Part shown: piece by piece, positions 25,844 through 34,034 of the stretch
How the letters are laid out: every line of letters begins with the position of its first letter
Position numbering within the stretch: the first letter of the stretch is position 1
Source of the DNA: an uncultured Novosphingobium sp.
Lineage (GTDB): Bacteria; Pseudomonadota; Alphaproteobacteria; Sphingomonadales; Sphingomonadaceae
Length of the DNA: 64,000 nucleotides
NCBI GenBank assembly: GCA_946886075.1
Contig: CAMPHR010000007.1
Span: 44,476-108,475 of the forward strand
Direction of reading: 5' to 3'
Program-made: the position numbers and the translations under genes
Notes under the pieces: model-generated
Told to the model about the DNA's origin: nothing
The model's database searches: none
What the model saw: the letters and a program-made list of their open reading frames with translations, nothing else

Positions 25844-26975
25844 CGCGTCAGGCAGGCCGCCGCGCCTGCTCCATGTCCACGGCAGCTTTTCGCTCGGCGG
25901 CAAGGAAGCACGCGCCGTGCGCCTGATGAACCTTTGGGAGGATCGGGCCAGTCATACGATCGTCAGCGCCGCCCCCGACGCGATGGGCGCCCGGTCAGCA
26001 ATCGCGCCCGAAATCGATGTCAGCTTTCCTGAGCCCCCGCCACTCACCGGTCGTCCGAGCGTCAGCCGCTTCCGTGCGCTGGGCCGCTTCATGTCCGGCT
26101 TCGACCTTGTGCTCACCTATAATTGGGGCGCCATGGACGCAGTCATGGCGCATCGCTTCTGTGCGCCCTTCACTCACATGCCGCCGCTCATCCATCATGA
26201 GGACGGCTTCAATATCGAGGAAGCGGAAAGGCTCAAGACGGAGCGGAATATCTACCGCCGCGTCGCGCTTCAGCGCGCCCAAGCTGTGGTCGTGCCGTCG
26301 ATCCGGCTGGATCAGATCGCCCGTACCAAATGGCGACAGCCTGCTGGGAAAGTACATCTGATCCGCAACGGAATCGACGTAGTGCGCTATGCCAATGCCG
26401 AGCCGGATGCGATCCCCGGGCTCAAGCGGTCGCCGGGCAAGCTGCTGGTCGGTACGTTGGCCGGTTTGCGCCCGGTAAAGAACATCCCTCGCCTCGTGCG
26501 TGCCGTTGCGCCCCATCGGGAGAGGTTGCAGCTTGTGGTCGTTGGTGAAGGCCCGGAGCGCGAAACCATTGTCGCGCAAGCGGCCAAGCTCGGCCTTGAT
26601 GATATTTGTTTGCCTGGCTTCCTACCCGACCCTGCGCGTTATCTCGGTCTGCTCGACATCTTTGCGCTCTCCTCCGATAGCGAACAATTCCCGATCTCGC
26701 TGGTAGAGGCCATGGCCGCACGCCTGCCCGTCGTTTCAACCGATGTCGGCGACGTGGCGCAGATGGTCGCCCTGGAGAATCAAGCATTTATCGCACCGGA
26801 CGAGGCCGAACTGTCCAGCGCGCTTGGGCAGCTTGCCGCCAGCGCGGACCTTCGCAGCCGCCTTGGTGATGCGAACCTGCGTCGGGCCAGGCGGGATTTT
26901 GAAGAATCCGTCATGGTTGACGCCTATGCGGCTCTGTATGGACAGGCACTATCCAGCCCTCATATTTTGCGGTAG
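25836..26975 (+). CDS. Glycosyltransferase family 4
   Basis: 379 aa, GT-B fold. The N-terminal half starts RLLHVHGSFSLGGKEARAVRLMNL; the C-terminal half has LLVGTLAGLRPVKNIPRLVRAV, VVVGEGPERE and FPISLVEAMAARLPVVSTDVGD (nucleotide-sugar binding, with the conserved Glu). Likely makes a cell-surface or glycolipid bond; the acceptor is unknown. The start at 25836 overlaps the hydrolase stop. No other glycan gene is adjacent. Confidence 0.9.
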   Translation: MADASGRPPRLLHVHGSFSLGGKEARAVRLMNLWEDRASHTIVSAAPDAMGARSAIAPEIDVSFPEPPPLTGRPSVSRFRALGRFMSGFDLVLTYNWGAMDAVMAHRFCAPFTHMPPLIHHEDGFNIEEAERLKTERNIYRRVALQRAQAVVVPSIRLDQIARTKWRQPAGKVHLIRNGIDVVRYANAEPDAIPGLKRSPGKLLVGTLAGLRPVKNIPRLVRAVAPHRERLQLVVVGEGPERETIVAQAAKLGLDDICLPGFLPDPARYLGLLDIFALSSDSEQFPISLVEAMAARLPVVSTDVGDVAQMVALENQAFIAPDEAELSSALGQLAASADLRSRLGDANLRRARRDFEESVMVDAYAALYGQALSSPHILR

Positions 26976-27064
26976 GGCGCGCCCGTTATTCGTCATCCGT
27001 CGCGAAAGCTGCTATAGGGCGGCGTTCAGTCGGGGGTGACCCAGCAGCTGTTGCGCGGGAGATT

Positions 27065-28471
27065 ATGTTGTTCAAGGGTTTGAAGCCCATCATCTATGGT
27101 GGTCGTGAAGTCTGGCCGCTGGTCGAAGGCGGGAAGGGCGTGGCTGTCTCCAATCATGCCAGCTCCGGCGCTTGGGCCGCAGCGGGCGGCATCGGCACGG
27201 TATCGGCGGTCAATGCTGACAGCTATGACAGCATGGGCAATATCATCCCGCAAATCTACCACGGCCGCACCCGTCGCGACCGTCATGAAGAACTGGTCGC
27301 CTACGCCATCGACGGTGCAGTCGAACAGGTGAAGCGCGCCTTCGAGATCGCCGGGGGCAAGGGCGCGATCAACATCAACGTCCTGTGGGAAATGGGTGGC
27401 GCGCAGCGGGTGCTGCACGGCGTCCTGGAAAAGACCAAGGGCATGGTCTCGGGCGTCACCTGCGGCGCGGGCATGCCGTACAAGCTGAGCGAGATCGCCG
27501 CGTCCTACGGCGTCAGCTACCTTCCTATCGTCAGCTCCGGCCGCGCCTTCCGCGCGCTGTGGAAGCGCGCCTATTCGAAGGCATCGGAATGGCTGGCGGC
27601 GGTGGTCTATGAAGATCCCTGGCTGGCTGGCGGGCATAACGGTCTGTCCAATGCCGAAGATCCGCGCGAGCCGCAGGACCCATATCCCCGCGTCCGCGAT
27701 CTGCGCGCGACGATGCGCGAAGGCGGCATTTCCGATGATGTGCCGATCGTCATGGCAGGCGGCGTCTGGCACCTCAAGGACTGGAACGACTGGATCGACA
27801 ATCCGGAGCTGGGCGCAATCGCTTTCCAGTTCGGCACACGTCCGTTGCTGACGCAGGAAAGCCCGATCCCCGAGGAGTGGAAGCAGCGTCTGACGCAGCT
27901 TGATCCCGGCGACGTGCTGCTCCATCGCTTTTCCCCGACCGGCTTCTACAGCTCGGCCGTTCGCAACCCCTTCCTGCGCCAGCTGGAAGCGCGGTCAGAA
28001 CGTCAAATCCCCTTCAGCACGGAACAGGCGGGCGATCACACGCACCAACTGGACGCGGGCGTTAAGGGCAAGAATTTCTGGGTGACGCGCGGCGATCTTC
28101 TGCGTGCTCGCGAGTGGGTGGGACAGGGTCTCACGTCCGCGCTCAAGACACCCGACAACACGCTGGTATTCGTTACCGAAGAAGAGAAGGCCGAAATCCG
28201 CAAGGACCAGACCGATTGCATGGGCTGCCTCAGCCAGTGTGCTTTTTCGAGCTGGATGGATAGCGAGACGAACTCGACCGGTCGCCTTGCCGATCCGCGG
28301 AGCTTCTGCATCCAGAAGTCGCTGCAAGAGGCGGTGCATGGCGGCGATTTGGACAAGAACCTCCTCTTTGCTGGCCATGGCGCCTATAAGTTCAAGCAGG
28401 ATCCCTTCTACTCCAATGGCTTCGTGCCGACGGTAAAACAGCTCGTAGACCGTATTTTGACGGGCGACTGA
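27065..28471 (+). CDS. Nitronate-monooxygenase-like FMN protein with C-terminal cysteine motif
   Basis: 468 aa. The TIM-barrel NMO/2-nitropropane dioxygenase core is visible (AVSNHASSGAWAAAGGIGTVSA, SGVTCGAGMPYKLSEIAASYGVSYLPIVSSGRAF, VPIVMAGGVWHLKDW, GAIAFQFGTRPL). It is longer than classic members (about 320-380 aa): the extra C-terminal region carries CMGCLSQC and a further Cys 22 residues on (CX2CX3CX22C), a pattern that could hold an iron-sulfur cluster. The substrate is unknown. It ends by overlapping DUF2093 (TGATG). Confidence 0.8.
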   Translation: MLFKGLKPIIYGGREVWPLVEGGKGVAVSNHASSGAWAAAGGIGTVSAVNADSYDSMGNIIPQIYHGRTRRDRHEELVAYAIDGAVEQVKRAFEIAGGKGAININVLWEMGGAQRVLHGVLEKTKGMVSGVTCGAGMPYKLSEIAASYGVSYLPIVSSGRAFRALWKRAYSKASEWLAAVVYEDPWLAGGHNGLSNAEDPREPQDPYPRVRDLRATMREGGISDDVPIVMAGGVWHLKDWNDWIDNPELGAIAFQFGTRPLLTQESPIPEEWKQRLTQLDPGDVLLHRFSPTGFYSSAVRNPFLRQLEARSERQIPFSTEQAGDHTHQLDAGVKGKNFWVTRGDLLRAREWVGQGLTSALKTPDNTLVFVTEEEKAEIRKDQTDCMGCLSQCAFSSWMDSETNSTGRLADPRSFCIQKSLQEAVHGGDLDKNLLFAGHGAYKFKQDPFYSNGFVPTVKQLVDRILTGD

Positions 28472-28683
28472 TGGCCGAAATTCAGGGATTGGCGGTGCTG
28501 GAATATCACACGCCCTATTTCGACATAGTGCGTCCGGGGCAGTTCGTTGTTTGCGCGGTATCGGGCGCACGGATCGACCTGGACGACCTTAAATATTGGA
28601 GCGCCGAGTTTCAGGAGGCGTATCGCGGTCCTTTGGAAGCGACACAGTCCTTCCTTCGGCATCGCGGCTTGGCAACGGCCTGA
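28471..28683 (+). CDS. DUF2093 protein
   Basis: 70 aa, function unknown. The pattern LEYHTPYFDIVRPGQFVVCAVSGARIDLDDLKYWSAEFQEAY resembles the DUF2093 family of alphaproteobacteria. The ATG overlaps the NMO-like stop by one base, so it is translationally coupled to that gene. No metal or catalytic motif is obvious. Confidence 0.8.
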   Translation: MAEIQGLAVLEYHTPYFDIVRPGQFVVCAVSGARIDLDDLKYWSAEFQEAYRGPLEATQSFLRHRGLATA

Positions 28684-28778
28684 AGGGCGCTCGCGCTTTC
28701 TGTTCCTTTTATTGCTGTAGTGCGTTATCCTCCTCATGCAGGCGACAAAGATCGCCGCATTTGGAAGGATGCCGAAAG

Positions 28779-28871
28779 ATGTCGCGTTTGGATGTCTATG
28801 GCGACCGGGTCTGCGTCGTCACCAGCTTTCTCATCGTGGGCTGGTTCATCTACGACATATTCTTCAACTGA
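28779..28871 (+). CDS. Small single-pass membrane protein, 30 aa
   Basis: ATG at 28779 with GGAAGGA about 10 nt upstream (28762-28768). The product starts MSRLDVYGDRVC and then has one hydrophobic helix (VVTSFLIVGWFIYDIFF). It lies 95 nt after DUF2093. Composition is right for a small membrane protein; there is no family I recognise. A chance open frame cannot be excluded. Confidence 0.45.
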   Translation: MSRLDVYGDRVCVVTSFLIVGWFIYDIFFN

Positions 28872-28933
28872 CGCTTGGCGAAAAGCACAATTCGCCTCCG
28901 CTAAAGCAAAGCTATGTTCCCATTATCAACTAT

Positions 28934-28947
28934 ATCTGTAGACAGAT
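28934..28947. promoter_or_regulatory. ATCTGT-AG-ACAGAT palindrome
   Basis: A perfect 6-bp dyad with a 2-bp centre in the AT-richer stretch 28870-28975 between the two small genes. It could be an operator for the 50-aa gene downstream. No -35/-10 pair is obvious. Confidence 0.3.
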
Positions 28948-29069
28948 GTTGAGCTTAACGCTTCGCGGCTTTTGAAGGATGACAGCTTGCTCCGCGTCAA
29001 CAACGGCTAAAGCGCACGGCCCCATGCGACCACGCAAGGTTTCGTGTTCCTCCGCACAAGGAGAAGACG

Positions 29070-29222
29070 ATGAAACCCCGTTCAAATATCGCCCGTCGCG
29101 AGCGCCAGCATCAAACGGCCAGGGATATTCATATCCCGCATTCGTCCTGGACGCGTCAGTCGCGCGCGGTCGCCAACACAGCGCTTGCGCCGGAAGATTT
29201 CTGGGCTCGCCTCGGCCTCTGA
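29070..29222 (+). CDS. Small basic protein, 50 aa
   Basis: ATG at 29070 with a strong ribosome site, AAGGAG (29058-29063), 6 nt upstream. The product is MKPRSNIARRERQHQTARD... ending EDFWARLGL, rich in Arg, His and Gln at the N-terminus and without a membrane segment. The stop (29220-29222) abuts the purU stop on the other strand with no spare base, as expected for two real convergent genes. No family is recognised. Confidence 0.5.
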   Translation: MKPRSNIARRERQHQTARDIHIPHSSWTRQSRAVANTALAPEDFWARLGL

Positions 29223-30089
29223 TCAGCGGAAAACGACGGTCTTGCCACCGTTCAGCAGCACCCGGCGGTCGGCAATCCATCCGACCGCCCGGGCCAGCAC
29301 TTGCGCCTCGATATCACGGCCGATGCGGATCATGTCCTCGGCCGTCGCGCGATGATCGACGCGCTCGACGGCTTGTTCGATGATCGGTCCCTCGTCGAGG
29401 TCGGCGGTCACGAAATGCGCCGTTGCGCCGATCAGCTTGACGCCCCGCTCATGTGCGCGGTGGTAGGGCCGCGCGCCCTTGAAGCCGGGCAGGAAGCTAT
29501 GGTGGATATTGACGCAGCGTCCTTCCAATCGCTCGACCAGATCTTCTGACAGCACCTGCATGTAGCGCGCGAGGATCAGATAGTCCGACCTGGTGCGGTC
29601 GAAAACGTCGAGCATGGCCGCTTCCTGTCCCGCCTTGTCACCGTTGGCAGGCAGTTCATGATAGGGGATGCCGTGCCACTCAGTGATCCGGCGCATGTCA
29701 GGATGGTTCGATACGACGCCCATGATGTCGACGGCCAATGTTCCCGTCTGCCAGCGGTGCAGCAGGTCGGCCAGGCAATGTGATCCCTTGGATACCGCAA
29801 GTAGCATGCGCGGCTTTTCCTGGGCTGCGCTGATCCGCCAGTCCATGCCGAATTCCACGCCTATGGCCGTGAAGGCGGCCTGCAACTGCTCCGTATCAGC
29901 CATCCGCTCGTCGGTCGCTTCAAATGCTACCCGCATGAAGAAACGCCCCGCTTCCCGGTCGGCATATTGCTGGCTGTCGGTAATGAAGCCGCCGCGTTCA
30001 GCCAGGAACTGACTGACAGCCGCGACAATGCCGACACGGTCGGCGCAGACCAGCGTCAGCACCCAAGAAGGGACAACCGGATTGTTCAA
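29223..30089 (-). CDS. purU: Formyltetrahydrofolate deformylase
   Basis: 288 aa. The N-terminal ACT domain (VLTLVCADRVGIVAAVSQFLAERGGFI) is followed by a formyltransferase-like hydrolase domain, with YLILARYMQVLSEDLV, NIHHSFLPGFKGARPYHRAHERGVKLIGATAHFVT and DEGPIIEQ. It hydrolyses 10-formyl-THF to THF and formate, balancing one-carbon pools. A GCGGTT-A-AACCGC palindrome lies upstream (30147-30159). Confidence 0.94.
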   Translation of the reverse strand: MNNPVVPSWVLTLVCADRVGIVAAVSQFLAERGGFITDSQQYADREAGRFFMRVAFEATDERMADTEQLQAAFTAIGVEFGMDWRISAAQEKPRMLLAVSKGSHCLADLLHRWQTGTLAVDIMGVVSNHPDMRRITEWHGIPYHELPANGDKAGQEAAMLDVFDRTRSDYLILARYMQVLSEDLVERLEGRCVNIHHSFLPGFKGARPYHRAHERGVKLIGATAHFVTADLDEGPIIEQAVERVDHRATAEDMIRIGRDIEAQVLARAVGWIADRRVLLNGGKTVVFR

Positions 30090-30186
30090 AAGGGGCCTCC
30101 GCGAATTATCGGGAAAGCCGTTGCCTTATGCTGCACCCATGATCAAGCGGTTAAACCGCCCAGTCATGAGCACTGCCAGCATACCA

Positions 30187-31209
30187 TTACATCTTCCTCG
30201 GCATGCAATCCGCACCAGCAGCCTTGATCGCGCCACACAGCTTCGACGCCTCGGCATTGCTGGCCAGAGGACCGGCCTGCAATCTCGTCATCGCGCCGCC
30301 CTTCACGAGGTACAACTGATAGGCTGAAAGGCCGACTACCTTGCCGCGCAGGCTGTTCCAGAGCGCGCGGGCCCGGCCTTCTTCGCTGAATGCGCCCAGC
30401 TGCACGCGCCAGGGTCCGCTGGCTGCAAGCTTGGGCTGGGCTTTGCTGACCTCCTTGCTCTGTTCCGCAGCAGGCTTGGGCGCCGGTGCCGCCGTGGCCA
30501 GCTTTGGCGGTTCAGCCTTCGCCTTTGTCGATGGCTTCTGCGCTGGGCGGGAGGGCGGCGACGTGGGGCTTGCAGGCGAGCGTGCTTCTTCACGCGAAAC
30601 CGGCGTGCTCGACTGGCCGCCGTTGGCCTTCGCAAGCGCGGCCACTTCCTTCTGACCCATCTCCCGTGCAAGGGCTAGTCCCTGCTCTCGCTGCTGAGCA
30701 GGGACATATTTGTCCATCTGCTTCAAGCTGGCCGTCGCCTGCGCCAAGCCCGCAGCCGATGCACGGCTCATCAAAGCATAAGCGCGCGGCCAGTTCTTGG
30801 CCGCGAGGTCGCCGTTAAAAAGGGCGGTGCCGACGATATATTGCGCGCGCGGTTCCCCTCGAGCAGCCGATCGCTCCAGATAGGGTAGGGCGTCTGCCCG
30901 TTCTCCCTGCTGGAACATCAACAGCCCCAGATTGTCCTCGGCCCGCACATGTCCCTGGGCTGCGGCCTTGCGGTACCAGTCGATCGCCGCCGCCATATCG
31001 GCTTTGACGCCGCGGCCCAGCTTGTTCGCCTGGCCCATGTTGAACTGCGCATCGGGATCGCCTGCTTGTGCGAGAGGGCGCCACAGGCTCACGGCCTTGT
31101 CATAATCGCCCTGCTGCCAGGCATCCACTCCACCCTTCACATCGGCAAGGGCGGGCGGCGCCAGACTCAGCATAGTAGCTGCGGCCCAGATGCCCCAGAT
31201 GTGCTTCAT
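30187..31209 (-). CDS. Exported Sel1-repeat protein with C-terminal SPOR domain
   Basis: 340 aa. The signal peptide MKHIWGIWAAATMLSLAPPALA is followed by four or so Sel1-like repeats (KAVSLWRPLAQAGDPDAQFNMGQ, AIDWYRKAAAQGHVRAEDNLG, ALPYLERSAARGEPRAQYIVG), a Pro/Ala/Lys linker (about residues 200-260) and a SPOR domain (WRVQLGAFSEEGRARALW... CGAIKAAGADC). SPOR domains bind septal peptidoglycan stripped of stem peptides. AGGAG lies upstream of two possible ATGs, 31215 and 31209. A CtrA-like box lies 52 nt upstream, and it is divergent from the parA operon. Confidence 0.85.
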   Translation of the reverse strand: MKHIWGIWAAATMLSLAPPALADVKGGVDAWQQGDYDKAVSLWRPLAQAGDPDAQFNMGQANKLGRGVKADMAAAIDWYRKAAAQGHVRAEDNLGLLMFQQGERADALPYLERSAARGEPRAQYIVGTALFNGDLAAKNWPRAYALMSRASAAGLAQATASLKQMDKYVPAQQREQGLALAREMGQKEVAALAKANGGQSSTPVSREEARSPASPTSPPSRPAQKPSTKAKAEPPKLATAAPAPKPAAEQSKEVSKAQPKLAASGPWRVQLGAFSEEGRARALWNSLRGKVVGLSAYQLYLVKGGAMTRLQAGPLASNAEASKLCGAIKAAGADCMPRKM

Positions 31210-31261
31210 GTCCATGTGCTCCTGAAAGAACAGCGTTACCGCAGCCTATGATCTAACAAGG

Positions 31262-31276
31262 TTAATGCACACTTAG
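31262..31276 (-). promoter_or_regulatory. Putative CtrA box A, facing the SPOR/Sel1 gene
   Basis: TTAA (31262-31265), seven bases, TTAG (31273-31276): one mismatch from TTAA-N7-TTAA. It ends 52 nt before the start codon of the minus-strand gene, a normal distance for a CtrA box overlapping a -35 region. Confidence 0.45.
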
Positions 31277-31340
31277 CATTCAGGAAGCCATGCTCAATAG
31301 TAGGCTTCGATTGCTCATGTCATCGAAGGATGCGGCCATG

Positions 31341-31355
31341 TTAACCAAATCTTAG
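31341..31355 (+). promoter_or_regulatory. Putative CtrA box B, facing the parA operon
   Basis: TTAA (31341-31344), CCAAATC, TTAG (31352-31355), one mismatch from consensus and with the TTAACC extension typical of half-sites. It ends 51 nt before the parA GTG, mirroring box A's distance to its own gene. Confidence 0.5.
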
Positions 31356-31406
31356 GCGCAGCCATGGCAGTCCAATGCGCAATTGGATTTTCTGGGGGAA
31401 ACGCGC

Positions 31407-32129
31407 GTGCGCATACTCGCATTGGCATCGCAAAAGGGCGGATCTGGGAAGACCACCTTGTCTGGTCACCTGGCCGTGCAAGCACAGAGGGCAGGCGCTG
31501 GCCCGGTGGTCCTGATCGACATCGATCCGCAGGGCTCACTGGCCGATTGGTGGAACGAGCGCGAGGCCGAATTTCCCGCCTTTGCACAAACGACCGTCGC
31601 CCGCCTCGCGGCTGACCTCGAAATCCTTCGGCAGCAGGGCTTCAAGCTCGCCGTTATCGACACGCCTCCTGCTATCACGATGGCGATCCAGAGCGTCATT
31701 TCTGTCGCTGAACTGATCGTGGTTCCGACCCGTCCGAGCCCGCATGACCTGCGCGCAGTGGGTGCGACGGTCGATCTGTGCGATCGGGCGGGCAAGCCCC
31801 TCATCTTCGTCGTCAACGCTGCTACGCCCAAGGCGCGCATCACGTCCGAAGCCGCTGTGGCGCTTTCCCAGCATGGCACGGTCGCTCCGGTGACGTTGCA
31901 TCACCGCACGGACTTTGCCGCGTCGATGATCGACGGCCGCACGGTGATGGAGGTCGATCCCAATGGTCGCTCCGCTGGCGAAGTCACGCAGTTGTGGACC
32001 TATGTTTCCGACCGCCTCGAAAAGAATTTCCGCCGCACCGTCTTCTCCGTACCCAACGGCACGGCGGGCACCACCGGAGCAGTTCGTCCAGCCACGGGTG
32101 GCTTCGGCCGCCGTGTTGTCGGCCAGTAA
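31407..32129 (+). CDS. ParA/MinD-like ATPase
   Basis: 240 aa from GTG 31407 (GGGGGAAA about 7 nt upstream). The deviant Walker A motif KGGSGKTT with its signature lysine is near residues 10-17, the A' motif DIDPQGSLADWW follows and Walker B is IDTPP (about 88). ParA proteins form dynamic dimers that position DNA, chemoreceptors or division sites. There is no ParB next to it. The next gene encodes a ribbon-helix-helix protein, the kind of partner used by small plasmid ParA systems. It is not the chromosomal parA of a parAB pair by context. Confidence 0.88.
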   Translation: MRILALASQKGGSGKTTLSGHLAVQAQRAGAGPVVLIDIDPQGSLADWWNEREAEFPAFAQTTVARLAADLEILRQQGFKLAVIDTPPAITMAIQSVISVAELIVVPTRPSPHDLRAVGATVDLCDRAGKPLIFVVNAATPKARITSEAAVALSQHGTVAPVTLHHRTDFAASMIDGRTVMEVDPNGRSAGEVTQLWTYVSDRLEKNFRRTVFSVPNGTAGTTGAVRPATGGFGRRVVGQ

Positions 32130-32143
32130 GGGAGGTACCAGAC

Positions 32144-32662
32144 ATGGCTGAACCCAAACCTCTCGCTTCGCTAACCTCCGGACTGCTCGCTCGCAAGGGT
32201 GCTGCTCAGCCTGCCATGCGCCGCCCTGTCATGGGCTTTGGCCAGCAGGCGACAGCGGCGCTGTTGCAGGATGATCTTGGCTGGAACGACATGGGCTTCG
32301 ATGTCACTGAGCCTGAGCCGGTTCCTGCCGAGCCTCGCGCGGTTGTCGGGCTCACCCCGATGACGCAGCCGCCCGTCGCTGCCCCCGTACCGACCGTGAT
32401 GGTCGAGCGCGAAGAACTGGCAGAACGTATGGAAGCGGCGGTGAAGACGATCGCGCCCGCAAAGCGCGCCGCGACCAAGGGACGCAAGGCCGCTTTCACG
32501 CTACGCCTGGATGCGGATCGCCATCTGAAGCTTCGTCTGGCAAGCGCCGTTGTGGGCCGCTCTGCCCAGCAAATGATGACCGAAGCTCTCGACAATTTCC
32601 TCGCCGCCTTGCCGGAAATCGACAAGCTCGCGCAGCAGTTGCCGCGCGACGAAGCGAAGTAA
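32144..32662 (+). CDS. Ribbon-helix-helix-like partner protein of the ParA operon
   Basis: 172 aa. GGAGG (32131-32135) precedes the ATG. The N-terminal about 115 residues are Pro/Ala/Val-rich and probably disordered (MAEPKPLASLTSGLLARKGAAQ). The C-terminal part, KAAFTLRLDADRHLKLRLASAVVGRSAQQMMTEALDNFL (residues about 117-155), reads as a ribbon-helix-helix: a short strand, a helix with the dimer core, and a second helix. It lies 14 nt after parA and 12 nt before the SPOR gene. The role of DNA binder or ParA regulator is inference. Confidence 0.7.
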   Translation: MAEPKPLASLTSGLLARKGAAQPAMRRPVMGFGQQATAALLQDDLGWNDMGFDVTEPEPVPAEPRAVVGLTPMTQPPVAAPVPTVMVEREELAERMEAAVKTIAPAKRAATKGRKAAFTLRLDADRHLKLRLASAVVGRSAQQMMTEALDNFLAALPEIDKLAQQLPRDEAK

Positions 32663-32674
32663 GAAGGACCAGCC

Positions 32675-33976
32675 ATGAAGCGCAGCGCTCTATCCAAGGC
32701 GGCACTTTCGTCGCTGATCGTCGGAACCACCATGGTCGGCTGCACTGGCGCAGCATTTCGTCCGTCCGCCATTGCGGCGCCCAGGCAGGACACGGCACGC
32801 GCCACTGCGGTCATCGAAAAGGCGCTGACCGGCCGGGACGGGTCGCGCGCCGTGGCAGCGGCGGAAGCGGCGGTTCAGGCTGCTCCACAGGATGCGAACC
32901 TTCGGCAATTGCTTGGCCGGGCCTATATCTCCAATGGCCGCTTCCTCTCGGCGGAATCTGCTCTTGGCGATGCCATGACGCTTGGCAATCGCGACCCGCG
33001 CACAATCGTCAGCCTCGCCTTGGTAAAGGTAGCGTTGGGCAAGAATGATGCGGCTCGCGAACTCCTCGCGACCAATGCGGGTGTCGTTCCCGCCAGCGAT
33101 TACGGCCTCGCCATGGCGATGGCAGGCGACCCGGCAGAGGGTGTTCGCATCCTGTCCGATGCAATCCATGATCCGTCCGCGACCGGAAAGACGCGGCAGA
33201 ACCTCGCCTATGCCTATGCGCTCGCGGGGCGCTGGAAAGATGCGCGGGTGATGGCGGGCCTTGATCTCGACCCGCTGGCCGCCAATCAGCGTATCGCGCA
33301 GTGGGCGCAGACGGCGGCCCCTGACTTTGCGCCGCAACGCATTGCAGGCCTGATGGGCGTCAGCGTCGATGGCAGTGACGCCGGTCAGCCGGTTGCCTTG
33401 GCCCTCGCAGTTGAAGCCGCGCCGGTCCAGACGGCCGAGGCGGCTTTGCCAGAGACGCCCGCCGCTCCTGACGCCGGGCAGCCCGCCGCAATGGACATGG
33501 CGCAGGCAGAGGCAGTCCAAGCGCCAGTTGATTTCACGCCTTACGTCGCTCCCGCGCCGGTCATGAAAGCACCGCAGGCAAGGGTGAAAAGCGCAATGGC
33601 CAAGCCATCGCCTGCCATCCGCGCGCCTATAGCCACGCGTCAGCTGGTGCGTTTCGACGGAAAGGGCAGCAGTCCCTGGGTCGTTCAGCTTGGGGCTTAC
33701 TCGAACACCGCGGTCGCCAAGGAAAAATGGTATGATATGGCGCGCCGCAACAGCGCGATCTCGGCTCTGCCGGTGCTGACCAGCCAGATCACCGTGAATG
33801 GCGTAAGCTATGCTCGCCTTGCCGTCAGCGGCTTTGATGATCGCGTCGAGGCGGACGCGCTGTGCCGCGCTATCCGGGCTCGGCGCGGCCATTGCTTCGT
33901 GCGGGAAAAGGCGCCCGGCGCCGCTCCCCAGCGCTGGGCGCTTGCGGCCAAGCCACGCCAGTTCGCGTCGCGCTGA
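32675..33976 (+). CDS. SPOR-domain lipoprotein with tetratricopeptide-like repeats
   Basis: 433 aa. The N-terminus MKRSALSKAALSSLIVGTTMVGC is a type II signal with Cys23 as lipid site. TPR-like helices follow (residues about 50-200: AVQAAPQDANLRQLLGRAYISNGRFLSAE, LALVKVALGKNDAARELL), then an Ala/Pro linker and a C-terminal SPOR domain (PWVVQLGAYSNTAVAKEKWYDMA ... LCRAIRARRGHCFV). An envelope protein drawn to the division septum is the simplest reading. It is last in the ParA operon; a strong terminator follows. Confidence 0.85.
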   Translation: MKRSALSKAALSSLIVGTTMVGCTGAAFRPSAIAAPRQDTARATAVIEKALTGRDGSRAVAAAEAAVQAAPQDANLRQLLGRAYISNGRFLSAESALGDAMTLGNRDPRTIVSLALVKVALGKNDAARELLATNAGVVPASDYGLAMAMAGDPAEGVRILSDAIHDPSATGKTRQNLAYAYALAGRWKDARVMAGLDLDPLAANQRIAQWAQTAAPDFAPQRIAGLMGVSVDGSDAGQPVALALAVEAAPVQTAEAALPETPAAPDAGQPAAMDMAQAEAVQAPVDFTPYVAPAPVMKAPQARVKSAMAKPSPAIRAPIATRQLVRFDGKGSSPWVVQLGAYSNTAVAKEKWYDMARRNSAISALPVLTSQITVNGVSYARLAVSGFDDRVEADALCRAIRARRGHCFVREKAPGAAPQRWALAAKPRQFASR

Positions 33977-34001
33977 TCAACGGCATTTTGCAAGAGGATG
34001 G

Positions 34002-34034
34002 CCCCGTCTCCCTGTGGAGGCGGGGTTCTTCTTA
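34002..34034 (+). terminator. Rho-independent terminator of the parA-SPOR operon
   Basis: CCCCGTCTCC (34002-34011) pairs with GGAGGCGGGG (34016-34025), a 10-bp stem with one G-U and a 4-nt loop, followed by TTCTTCTTATT. It begins 26 nt after the SPOR gene stop. Confidence 0.8.
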
